A DNA stretch of 64,000 nucleotides from positions 13,918,527-13,982,526 of the forward strand of contig JBBMOA010000017.1 of assembly GCA_037954235.1 (NCBI GenBank), read 5' to 3'. This document shows, piece by piece, positions 50,903 to 60,668 of the stretch. Position numbers and translations under genes: made by a program. The notes under the pieces are model-generated. The model saw only the letters and a list, made by a program, of their open reading frames with translations. It did not search any database and had not been told where the DNA came from. How positions within the stretch are numbered: position 1 is the stretch's first letter; every line of letters begins with the position of its first letter. Source of the stretch: Aulostomus chinensis. Lineage: Eukaryota > Chordata > Actinopteri > Syngnathiformes > Aulostomidae.

Positions 50903-52541
50903 TGACTGTATTAGGAAACACTTGAGTGTATTTTTTGTGCAATACAGGTGGAAGCGCTTCGTGATTGAGTTCATTTACCATTTGTGTTATAGATCGTGAG
51001 CTTGAATCAGATCAGAGATTTTATATGAAAAATTCACTTAAGTTAAACTATGGTGGATGGCAGACATGTTTCCTGTTTTACACGAGAATGCTGTTGTTTT
51101 CTGTGTTTGAAAAGCTTTATTTTAAAAGGACACCTCCATTAGCGACTGTATAAAGACACCAAAATAGGGATATATGGAGAGGTAATGCCACGTTGACTTT
51201 AGCCAGTCAGCTGCATCATATAAAACTTTAAAATGTAACTGATTTCCGGCTTCCAAAATGTAACTTGGAGGGCTCTTCAAGATCACCTACCTCAGCTCGA
51301 ACCGACTTTTTAAAAAGGTGGAAATTTCTAAACTGATCTCCAACAAGTTTTGTGGCCTTGTGTTTTTTGTATTACAGTATGTTACAGACAGACCAAGAAA
51401 CAGCCACAAACCAGAATCAATAAGGTCAGAGTTACTTCCTGCTTTTTAAGGTCTTTGTGGGACTGTCGACTGCTTATAAGGCCTCATGTTATGGTATTTG
51501 CTCTAATTATAAAGAAAGCACTTTAACTTTCCGTTTTTCAATTATTTAGTTTGCTTCACTGAAACAGAGTTCTAAACATTTTTCTGCCTGAATCTCCTGA
51601 GTTTTTGGCCTGTTGGGGGCAGCAAAAACACCACACTGACATATTATCACTGTTAAATATAAAACATAAACTTAAGCAAAGAGTAAACTGTTTAAGTAGT
51701 TGAATCTTGCTAAAGCTGAGTTGAACTGCAGTTTCATCACTACGAACAGTTTCTCTGACTTTCCAGCTTGTATTTATATATTATTCACATGAAAAATACC
51801 ATGAATAACTCCTTTAAAATGGTGAAATAAGTATCATATGTGTTCTTTTCTGTATTTTCTAGAACCCAGGTCACCAACGCTCACACAGCTCTGAAACCAA
51901 AACAAAAAAAGGCAGATTTCAGCTGAAGAGCTATGGCGTGCACCCACTCAAACAAGGCAATCCGAGTCAGGATCATCTTCCTTTGTTCCTCCGGAGGTTT
52001 ACTGTCTATAAACACTTGACTTTTATGGTGGAAGGTCCAAATAAAAAGCTTTTTGAAGACTTCACCCGGTCAATTAGTTTAGCAGTGTCAATAGACATGC
52101 CGCATAATGACTCACCTGAAATTGCGTGCGAACGAGCACTTACAAGAGACTGAGTGGCACGTCACATAGGAATGACGAAACCCTCAATCTGGTTTTAAGG
52201 ACTCATTCTGTAAGTGACCCCCTCCACCCGCTACCCACCCCCGCCCCACCTCCTTTCATGCACACTCTTGCATTCATCTATGTCCTTAGCATGGCTGGTG
52301 TCACGTTTGGAACTACTCCTCTAAAGCAGGCTGAAGTAAATGGGAGGCTCGCTGGGTGTGCTGAACTTAAATGAACGTCCCCCTTCATTGTTTTGGCCTT
52401 TTAATAAACATGCATACTCTCTTTGAGTAGAGTAGTGGGACCATGAACAGGCAGACAATTACCATAACTACCTGATGTTATCTCAACTTCAGGGGGAGAT
52501 CAGTTAAAATGTTGCAATTGCACTTGTCAAGCGGCTTAAAA

Positions 52542-52542
<1 letters not shown>
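50245..52542. other. gene-free region
   Basis: AT-rich. The 127-codon frame at 50,366-50,749 has no recognisable family feature. A GT array is at 50,857-50,901. Nothing else recognised. Confidence 0.5.
50857..50901 (+). repeat. (GT)n microsatellite
   Basis: About 22 GT units with one TT interruption. Confidence 0.93.
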
Positions 52543-52602
<60 letters not shown>

Positions 52603-52604
52603 CT
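52543..52604 (+). repeat. (AC)n microsatellite
   Basis: About 26 AC units, then AAACACAC. Confidence 0.95.
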
Positions 52605-52974
52605 CCTTGTTCCTGAACACACACATGCATGTACCTCCCGCCCTTTTTCTTCTGCCTTCAGCCACTTCAAAATGAAATTCTTCTTCGCCTTCACTCGTCT
52701 CCTGCTTTTTTTTTGACACTGATATGCATGCATCAAAGAGACGCCCAGTGGCCACTGGACGACCCGAGGGTCTGCGCATGCTCTGGTCGGGAAAAACGAA
52801 CAAACCTGACATGTCGTTTGAATAAATAACAGATGTCATTTCTAATTTATCTGAAAAAAAAACTTTCTAGATAAGATTGAACTGAATGTCCTGAGAAAAT
52901 GTTTAAAATTTTGATTTAAAGCTATAAACATCATTAAAGAAACAATCTCAGGCAATGTACAGGCCCCTCTCTGC

Positions 52975-53410
52975 AGGACAATGCACAGACGCCAACAACG
53001 TCCCCCGACAGTTCAAAGGAGCTGCTCTCTCTAAACATTATCATATAATTTGGGCCAGCCGTCAGCTTGTAAATAAGTGATGTAGAAGCCTTTTGTGTGA
53101 TGGGGCACAGGTTGGAGACAGGCGTCTTTGCTCTGCCGGCATGAGCCACTGAAGACAAAGGCAGGAGACAGAGCGTCTAACCTTTGATTCTTCTGAGGAC
53201 TCAGCCGCCTTGTATCAGGGCAGGACACATCGCCCACAATCATGCCCCCAATGTGGGGACGTCAAGAACAATAGAATCACTCTCCCACAGCCAGGCTCAA
53301 CTATCCGCCCCAGCTGCAATTGGATTAGCGAGTGTCCAACCACATGTTAGCCTAATTGACATAAAAGTGAAATTTGAGAACAATAGGTCCCTAAGCAAAG
53401 GCCTGCTATC
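52975..53410. promoter_or_regulatory. candidate conserved non-coding element just 3' of bmp4
   Basis: It lies about 1 kb beyond the bmp4 polyadenylation site. Repeat-free, with TTCAAAGG of TCF/LEF type (53,012-53,019), GGATTA of Otx/Pitx type (53,322-53,327) and CTAATTG (53,352-53,358). The sequence looks denser than its surroundings and is the best-placed enhancer candidate in the window. Unconfirmed without alignment. Confidence 0.35.
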
Positions 53411-54004
53411 TTGGAAATGGCACACACAGCAACTGCGATTGAAAAGAGGATGAAAACGGAGAACACGCAGAAGCAAAAGGAGACACACTTTGATGATGTG
53501 TGAATCTTTGAGGGCAAAAAAAATAAACCAAAATATTCTTTTATTTGGGGAAAGAGGGCATCAGAAAGATGCCTCTCCTGCTTTCTTTGAAGCGGTGTGG
53601 ATTTAAACACTTTTTAAGTTCAACAAAAGAAGTATCATTATACTTAAAATCCATTTACACACCCCTGTGTGGTTGGCTTTACAAAAATATAAGAGATTTT
53701 TTTGTTTGAAGGGGCTTAATAGAGGTTAAATAACATCAGTGTACATGTCTGATTATTTCACTTGATTCATCATGACTGTGACAAACCCACACATTGCTCA
53801 AATTTATTCACCTTGTGATCTGCTTGAATGTCCTTTTTTGGGAAGCAATTCATGTTTTTATTTGTCTTGAAAAAAAAAAGTATATAAAATGAAAGCAATA
53901 AATATTACCAGTAAATAAACTTTTTAGTTTTTTACTATTTTCTCAATAAAAAAAAAAACCTTATACAATCTAATGTACAATATGAAAAGTTGTACAGCTT
54001 TTTA
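53411..54004. other. AT-rich 3' flank of bmp4
   Basis: Very AT-rich sequence with A and T runs and two further AATAAA signals in the bmp4 direction (53,862-53,857 and 53,545-53,540), so it may belong to a longer 3'UTR. No gene. Confidence 0.45.
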
Positions 54005-54024
54005 TGTTTAAAATAAGGACTCAT

Positions 54025-54030
54025 TTTATT
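54025..54030 (-). promoter_or_regulatory. bmp4: bmp4 polyadenylation signal AATAAA
   Basis: TTTATT on the plus strand reads AATAAA in the gene direction, about 310 bases after the stop codon and inside the conserved distal 3'UTR block. Alternative AATAAA copies lie further downstream at 53,862-53,857 and 53,545-53,540, so longer transcripts are possible. Confidence 0.7.
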
Positions 54031-54243
54031 TTTAATATGTAGATATAAATATATATATTTTGTCAAAATATATGATCATATTGTCAAAGAAAAAAAAAGT
54101 GAGACAAACATACACCTCAACATAAAAGTTATAAATAAGGGTCCAAGTGAACATTTTTGGGTGTAAAGACCTTCTGATTTTTTTTTAGAGTCTGAGAGTC
54201 TTTTTTTTCAAGTCACCAGTCCGAGTCTATGTTCTGGTTGGTT

Positions 54244-54245
<2 letters not shown>

Positions 54246-54315
<70 letters not shown>
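54246..54315 (+). repeat. (GT)n microsatellite within the bmp4 3'UTR
   Basis: About 35 uninterrupted GT units; in the bmp4 transcript this is (CA)35, starting 22 bases after the stop codon. CA-rich sequence at the same place is also my recollection for the mammalian BMP4 mRNA. Confidence 0.95.
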
Positions 54316-54321
<6 letters not shown>

Positions 54322-54337
54322 TATGTATTTGTGTGTG

Positions 54338-55179
54338 CTAGCGGCAGCCGCAGCCCTCCACCACCATTTCCTGGTAGTTTTTTAGGACCACCTTGTCATG
54401 TTCGTCTAGGTAGAGCATGGAGATGGCGCTGAGCTCTGTCGGCACACAGCAGGCCTTGGGAATGTTGTTGTTCACAGAGTTCACCAGTGTCTGAACGATG
54501 GCGTGATTGGTTGAGTTCAGGTGGTCCGCCAGGGGGAAGGGGCATTCCCCATGGCAGTAATAGGCCTGGTAACCAGGGGGCGCCACTATCCAGTCATTCC
54601 ACCCTACATCGCTGAAGTCTACATACAGTGCGTGGCGCCGGCAGTTACGGTTTCTCTTGCGGCCCCGCTGCTTGGGGCTACGCTTGGTCCGCCGGGTCAA
54701 TGGATGACCCTTCCCGTCATGGCCAAAGGTAACCAGGAGGGGGCGTAGCTGCTCCCAGTCCTCACCAGGCTCCTGGTGTAGTGATCGGCTGATGCGGACG
54801 TGTTTGCCCTGGTGACGTGGCGTCTGGTTGAGGTGTAGTACCTCTATAGCCAGCCCATAATTAGGGAGGCGCTCACGAGTCCAACGCAGCACAGCAGGGC
54901 TGACGTCAAAACTCTCCCAGCGTGACATGTTGTGGTGCACAAGCCGTGTGTCCAGGAGTTGCGTGATTAGTTGCCCGGGCCGCGGGGACTTCAACACCTC
55001 ATACACGTTTATCCGCTGAAGCCCCTGGTCATCAGCGACGGCCTCGTCGATTTGATGACGGTAGAGCCTCAGCTCGGCAGAAGAGAGCAGCTCGTCCTCT
55101 GGAATGCTGCTGAGGTTGAACAGGAAGCGAAGGGGTGTGGTTTCACCATCGTCCAGCTCATGCACCCTCTCCATGTGCT
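54338..55179 (-). CDS. bmp4: bone morphogenetic protein 4, coding exon 2 (propeptide and mature ligand)
   Basis: This exon encodes residues 120-399 and the stop TAG (54,340-54,338). The acceptor is a pyrimidine-rich TTTATTTTCAG just before 55,179. Residues 120 to about 286 complete the TGF-beta propeptide, including RFLFNLSSIP, SAELRLYR and SPAVLRWTRE. A minor convertase site RISR lies at 248-251 and the main furin site RTKR at 283-286, giving a 113-residue mature ligand from Ser287. The mature chain begins with a basic, heparin-binding-type stretch and then has the seven cystine-knot cysteines at 299, 328, 332, 363, 364, 396 and 398. Cys363 of the CC pair is the expected interchain cysteine. 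It ends VVEGCGCR. The ligand binds BMPR1A/1B and BMPR2 and signals through Smad1/5/8. N-glycosylation sequons are at 141, 203, 237 (NQT followed by Pro, so weak) and 341. Exons joined give 399 residues, within one or two of other fish Bmp4. Confidence 0.97.
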
Positions 55180-57114
55180 CTGAAAATAAACCAAAGGAGA
55201 ATCGGGGGATGTAATATCAACCAACTGAATAATAAACTGACAACTTTGCTTTAGAAATACACCAAATAATCTCAAAGGATACAGAGAAGAAACATCAGTT
55301 TTATCTTGTTTCTCTCTTAATTCTTACACTCGCAGCAGAAACAATCAAAAACACTTATTCCCTCCACATTAATTGACACAAGGAGATACACACACACACA
55401 CACACACACTTCAAGAACTCAGAAGCATTCAAGAATGTAAATACACCATTGTCTACACTTCCTTATCTATCTATAAGGATTATCTAGCACTTCTCTCAAT
55501 GCCTTTCTCTGAGCACTTTGCTGAAACATGCATGACAAGGAGGGTGGTGATTAACGTACCACAGCTACAGTATAAACACAGTGGAGGCTCCCTGTTCCAC
55601 GCTCAGTCTGCAGATTTCTGGCAAGATCACCATTGTTGGGGAAAGGAATGTTGTGTCTACTATTTTCCTGCTCAATCCACCCCTGTTATTTCACACCCAG
55701 GCCCTAATCTTACCCAGGTGGTTCTCATTATTAAAACCTGCTGTGTTTTTGATTAGCTCTACAGTTTGTTCACTTAAGATATTTATCATTTTCATCATGA
55801 ATAATCATTAAGTTGTCAGACAACATGGTAGAATCTGGTTTACCGGGAGCCCATGGGAGAAGAGAGGGCTTCAAATGTTCAACCAAAGGTGATTTGAAAT
55901 GTGAAAAGATAGCGCACGCACAGCCTCTTGTGTGATGTCCGCTTTGTAATTTGACGTGGAGCGTCATTTTATGAATGAATACCTGAAACACAGCTGATAA
56001 AGTATATATTTCCGGCTGAATTTACGATGAAAAGCAATGTGGTTCAGCTCCTCTCTTCCCCTCACTCCCATATCAGATGCAAATCTGAGTACGTCACCGT
56101 GTTTTGGACAGATCAGGCCGACTCCCACTCAAAAGAGCTCAAAGCACATTATTGACATTTTGGTGAAAAAAAAGAGCGAATGCTAACACACAAGCATGCA
56201 CACACATTGCATCACAGAGGTTCTTCTTCCTGTGGCGGACATCTTTCTTCCCGACGAGTCTTGGTGGTGTGCCATAGTTGTGTGTTGGCGTGTGCTAGCG
56301 CTAGCGTGTTTGACAAGCTGCGTTAAGGCTGAATCATCCCTCCTTTCTCACTCCTCCTCCTCTGTAGCCCTATAACTTCCCAGTTTCCCTGTTCACCACA
56401 TGATGACTTCCTCACTTGATTAGACTGGTGCCTCTTCTCTGTCTGTGTCTTCAAGTTCAACGCTTCTAGACTTTATTTTACATTTAGCAGGTGACTCCGC
56501 ACGCAGGGTTTCCCTGAGATGAATGGAACACCCTGCCTTTGTCCCTAAAACTAAGCATACCCGAGTCACAATAAACAAAAAGTGTTCCAGTCCTTCTATC
56601 ACACCGACCTCTGAGACTGTTTTTCCATCTCTCCAGAGAGCTGCAGCGTCTGCTCTCAGCACCCACATTGTTGGCAGCGGGGGCTTTATTTAGAACGCTG
56701 CAGAGTAGCATTAAAGATAATTGCACGTTGAGGAAGGTCCTTCTAAAAGAGCCCTCCATATAAACTGGAGACATAAGAGAGGAGCACGCTCCATTTCCAG
56801 GCCAACACTGGGCTTTTTTAGGCTGCTGGGTGGGGTGAGCGACATAAGTCAGTAATATGAAGGTATGCCTTTCCTCTAGCTGCTGAACAAACGTGCAGAG
56901 TTTTGTCAAGTGAAGATCTTGAGAGCTTGTCTAGCAGAATTTCTTGCCACTCTTACTTACTTACTAAGCAGTGTTTGATGACCACATCTCTTAGATTCTT
57001 TGGTTATAGGTGGAGCTGTCTTACAAGCATGAGAGGTGGAATTTTCCCCCCGTAGCAGTCTTTCCCCATGCAGATGAAACATTTTTATACACAACATCCT
57101 CTGTGTGTTCTTAC
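55180..57114 (-). other. bmp4: bmp4 intron 3
   Basis: Bounded by GTAAGA (donor, 57,114) and TTTTCAG (acceptor, 55,180). It contains a short CA array (55,388-55,410). The open frames inside (for example 56,484-56,909 minus) have no family resemblance. Confidence 0.85.
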
Positions 57115-57472
57115 CCTCATGGTGGAAGCCCCTCACAGTGTTGGCTCGGCTGGCTGACCTCTCCGGGTACTCAAAAGCAATGTCTGGTGCTCCGACCTCC
57201 TCAGCCTCCCCCGACTGTAGCCGATACAGATCCAGCAGGTAGCGAGGCACGGTGGCCGAGCGGCTGGGCCGAGGCCGCCTTTTGAGGCCGAACATGTGCA
57301 GCAGGGTGGCCTCGAAGTCCCGCAGCAATTCATGGCTCTGAGCGGCCGAACGACCCTGCAGGCCTGGGACTTTCTTTTTCCCCTCTTCAGGTATCAGACT
57401 AGCATGGTTGCTCTCTCCCAGCAGGACTTGGCATATTAAAATGACCATCAGCATTCGATTACCAGGAATCAT
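57115..57472 (-). CDS. bmp4: bone morphogenetic protein 4, coding exon 1 (signal peptide and N-terminal propeptide)
   Basis: This exon encodes residues 1-119 of the Bmp4 precursor plus the first base of codon 120. The chosen start begins MIPGNRMLMV, a Bmp4-type N-terminus that separates it from Bmp2. An upstream in-frame ATG at 57,502 lies before the splice acceptor (AG at 57,481-57,480), so it is intronic and was not used. Residues 1 to about 22 form a hydrophobic signal peptide (LMVILICQVLL). The propeptide follows, with the family segments FGLKRRPRPS (61-70) and VPRYLLDLYRLQSGE (75-89). The exon ends after FHHE with donor G|GTAAGA at 57,114-57,109. The split codon joins coding exon 2 to give FHHE-EHMERV, matching the family intron position. 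The propeptide holds the dimer latent and helps folding and secretion. No frameshift or stop is seen. Confidence 0.96.
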
Positions 57473-58142
57473 GATGTCTCTGAGAGCGGGAGAAGACAGC
57501 ACATGGATGAAAAATTAAAAATAGACTGAATGGAGCAGAGGGGGGAAAAAAATGACACAGGAGAAAATCTCAGATATGTCCCCTGCATCTGCCACAACAC
57601 AACTGTATGCTTGGGGCCAATGCTAAATTGGTTGAATAGTTGAGTCTGTTTACAGTAAAGAAGTCCCCAATCAGATAGACCACTCACAGTTTATCTTTGG
57701 TGACATCCTCCAAAGGTAAACAGCTGTTTCAAGAACTTTTTTTTTAATGGAATCTGAGGACCGGTTTTCACTTCTTTCCTCCCTACCCCTGTGACTCCTC
57801 CCTCCTCCACTACGATTAGACAAATAAAAGAGGCAACCCCCGGGTCACAGCAAATTCTTAACTCAATAAAGAGCCACAATTCCTAACAGTGTGCTCCAAC
57901 GGTCCATGAGATAAACCAGCGTGTCAATTCATGTGCCACACTTTTAATTTTGTATTACCCAGCTTCTCTAATGTGACTTCAAATCTGGATAAGAGCCACA
58001 TAATTCAGTGATTAAATGGATGGACAGGAAAAACAGGAGGGAAAAAAAAGGGAGATGTGGCTTTGCATCACATGCCACAAATTGAAACGGCATGGTCCAC
58101 TTAACTTACCGACAGAAAATAAAGCATGGGAAAACAGTCCAT
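57463..58142 (-). other. upstream ORF 2 of bmp4 mRNA, overlapping the start codon
   Basis: The ATG at 58,142-58,140 in exon 2 opens a 17-codon frame through the splice junction into exon 3. It stops at the TAA made by the coding bases CTGGTAACC, a few bases past the Bmp4 start. The frame is offset from the main one, and a second in-frame ATG lies at 58,127. An overlapping uORF of this kind normally lowers initiation at the main start. The reading frame is direct; the effect is inferred. Confidence 0.5.
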
Positions 58143-58232
58143 GTTTGTAGGGAGCAGGCGATGGACACGTTCTTCCAGGAAATGTTACGTGGTGTTGGGC
58201 GGCTGCAAGAGAACGTTGGAGTGACCCTGTTC
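58110..58232 (-). other. bmp4: bmp4 non-coding exon 2 (5'UTR)
   Basis: Read on the minus strand, a strong acceptor (TTTGTGTCTTTCAG) precedes base 58,232 and a near-perfect donor (TCG|GTAAGTTAAG) follows base 58,110, giving a 123-bp exon. Its position just upstream of the start-codon exon fits the second non-coding exon of vertebrate BMP4. It contains two ATGs in one frame (58,142 and 58,127) and the stop of a further small frame that begins in exon 1. The splice sites are direct observations; use of this exon is inferred. Confidence 0.8.
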
Positions 58233-58303
58233 CTGAAAGACACAAAAAGAAGGAAGTTATAAACTAAAAGCAGGGAATGATGTGGTATTTACTTCCAAAG
58301 CCG

Positions 58304-58363
58304 AATGTGTGTGTGTGTGTGTGTGTGTCTGTGTTTGCGTGTGTGTAAAATTGTGTGTGCTGA

Positions 58364-58400
<37 letters not shown>

Positions 58401-58402
58401 CA
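58304..58402 (+). repeat. (GT)n and (GA)n microsatellites in bmp4 intron 1
   Basis: An interrupted GT array (58,304-58,345) followed by a GA array (58,365-58,400), about 70 bases from the exon 2 acceptor. Confidence 0.92.
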
Positions 58403-59091
58403 GCATCTCTGTAAGACTTATTATTTTGGCTCATGAGCTAAGCTAGCTATTTGCTGTAACTGGAATGTAAGAAGCCACAGATGGTGGATCCCTCATGCTT
58501 GACAGGAAACACACCTTATTGAGAATAACAGCTACTGCAGAAATTAGCCAGACCCCAATTCAAAAAGCAGCTTCTTATTATTTGCAGCAAGGGCCTAAAC
58601 CATTTAATAAATCTGACATATTCACACGCACAAAGCTGATAAAGGGTTTTTAAAAGGGGATGGGGGGGTCAAATCATCAGATGAAATGACTCTAACTTAG
58701 TCCCCTTCTCTTGGTTCCCAGGGTTTTTGTGATGACAAGACTTCTGATCCGTCATCACTGTAAGAGTTCATGAGTTTCTGCTTTTTCTAGCAAGTATTTA
58801 TCTCTAGCTCCTTTGCATACGCTCAAGAACATTAAATAAACTGAAATTTGCAAGTTATTGACGTTGCATCCTTCTCTAAAATTCTCCCCCTCAAAAAAGT
58901 CTCAATAGTATTGTTGGTAAAACAGAGCAGTGACATGTTGTGATCATATATGTCATTTAACATCCTTAATGTTGTTGAATCACATTTTTCTTCTTTTTCT
59001 ACAGGATCACAAAACTAGCATCATGAGTTGGATCCGCTGAAGAGCACCTAAGTATTAGTACACAGCAGCAAGGATGCACATGAATAGGAAC

Positions 59092-59092
<1 letters not shown>

Positions 59093-59151
<59 letters not shown>

Positions 59152-59171
59152 TGTGTGTGTGTGTGTGTGTG
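59093..59171 (+). repeat. (GT)n microsatellite in bmp4 intron 1
   Basis: About 39 GT units with one GG interruption. Confidence 0.95.
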
Positions 59172-59363
59172 CAACATACAGTTTGTGTTTTTTCCGGGTG
59201 TGTGATCACGTCTGGATTGTATCTGTACTATTATCTTAGCCCCTGCATGGCTCACTGTACAAGCAATCAAAGATCTTTTCCCTAATGGCATTAGACTTTG
59301 ACCTCTGATTGACCCCTCTTTCTCGGTCATGACACTAGATCCAGTGGAAGAGAGGGCAATGTG

Positions 59364-59364
<1 letters not shown>

Positions 59365-59406
<42 letters not shown>

Positions 59407-59411
59407 TGTGT
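59365..59411 (+). repeat. (GT)n microsatellite in bmp4 intron 1
   Basis: About 23 GT units ending in GCGCGTGTGTG. Confidence 0.94.
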
Positions 59412-59549
59412 GCATGAGCTAAACGGCGCACCAGAGTATGTACATGTGCACGCTTGTGTGCCATGTTCGTGAGAACTGTGGCAAAGAGAGAGAGAGGAAG
59501 GTTCAGAACATGATCAGCTCTATTACCCATGGGGTGGGGGGATAACGTA

Positions 59550-59556
59550 TGTGTGT

Positions 59557-59605
<49 letters not shown>
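59550..59605 (+). repeat. (GT)n microsatellite in bmp4 intron 1
   Basis: About 27 GT units with one GA interruption. Confidence 0.94.
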
Positions 59606-59606
<1 letters not shown>

Positions 59607-60076
59607 ACATCTCTGACAACAAACGTTCATTGTACAGAGAGGGCCTCTCCCATGATTACAGGGATTCATAGCACTCAAAAACACTGACCATACAGAACAT
59701 CTTGTAACTGTAACCAGCCACTAACAAAGCTGCAGGCTAAAGCAGACCGACTCTCAAAGTGGTGCGATGATGATGAAAGACGATGTAAGACGGACAGGGA
59801 GGAACTTTCAGCTCGGGAAGAAGTCACTGTACTCATGTTTGTTGGTTTATTTTCACCAGTGTCGAAACGAAATAAACTTCACACCAAGTGAATCTTTTCA
59901 AAGACGTTGCCCCACAGTGGTCTACTCCTCCGTGTGTCGGGATTACAAGATTATTAAATGTTTATGAGACTAGACAACATTTGATTTGGGCAACAGACAC
60001 ATTCTGCAGGAACAAACCAACACCAGGCTGCAATTAGGCCCGAGCAGTCAACTGCTCTTGGCTTTACTTGATCCCC

Positions 60077-60100
60077 TCTCTCTCTCTCTCTCTCTCTGTC

Positions 60101-60145
<45 letters not shown>

Positions 60146-60146
60146 G
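60077..60146 (+). repeat. (TC)n / (TCTG)n compound microsatellite in bmp4 intron 1
   Basis: TC units on both sides of a TCTG core. Confidence 0.94.
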
Positions 60147-60451
60147 ACCAGAGATAATGTGATCAGACGATGCACATAGCTCTTCAGATGTGTTTCCTGA
60201 GGAATTTGACAGTGATTGTGGGAGGGAAGATGGGAAAGAGAGAGGGAGGGAAAAAGAAGGGCACCGGGTTGCTACGGGAACAGACGAATCTCAGGCCTGA
60301 CTTTATCATATTATATGTCAGTAACTGGTCTTTCACTAGAAAGTCAAGAGCTCATACATTTTTAGTTTTTAAATTTATGATGGTATCATGCATTTATGAC
60401 TGAAGTAGCGACTCTAAATAATGGCCTTTAAAGGTGTTTTTTTTTTTTATA

Positions 60452-60668
60452 TCTTCGCCAAGAAAGTCCTGTTGTGTTCAACTGTTGCAAAAATACGCCA
60501 AAACTAAGATGCCGAATTCCACCAAACTTGATGGTGGAGTCCAGCATGAGCCCAAGGAAGCACCCATTCAAGTTTGGTTAGATCAAATCAACATAGTGAA
60601 AAATTGCATTTTTTTAACATTAAGTTTGGTTGCAGTTGATCTGGTGGAGGTATGCGCTCTGCTGTTGC
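60452..60668 (+). repeat. interspersed repeat, family shared with 23,490-23,600 (copy 2)
   Basis: It starts near ATCTTCGCCAAGAAAGTCCT, contains CCACCAAACTTGATGGTGG and CCCAAGGAAGCACCCATT, and ends near GGTGGAGGTATGCGCTCTG. These start and end phrases are those of a dispersed fish repeat I recognise but cannot classify. This copy appears nearly complete and lies inside bmp4 intron 1. Confidence 0.55.

Larger units (their letters stand above)
54005..54337 (-). other. bmp4: bmp4 3'UTR with AT-rich conserved distal part
   Basis: After the stop codon the transcript runs through a long CA microsatellite and then AT-rich sequence. From about 54,095 to 54,005 on the minus strand it contains the blocks GATCATATATTTTGACAAAA, a TATTTATA-type AU-rich stretch and AATAAAATGAGTC. 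These agree closely, in order, with the end of the mammalian BMP4 3'UTR as I remember it. Such conservation over roughly 400 million years would imply selected RNA-level function (stability, localisation or microRNA control), but the comparison is from memory. Confidence 0.75.

Noticed and set aside
54521..54748. Plus-strand 75-codon frame opposite bmp4
   Set aside because: Antisense shadow of the highly constrained bmp4 coding exon; no family resemblance.
57473..57502. Upstream in-frame ATG that would add ten residues to Bmp4
   Set aside because: It precedes the splice acceptor AG at 57,481-57,480 and so is intronic; MIPGNRM is the family start.
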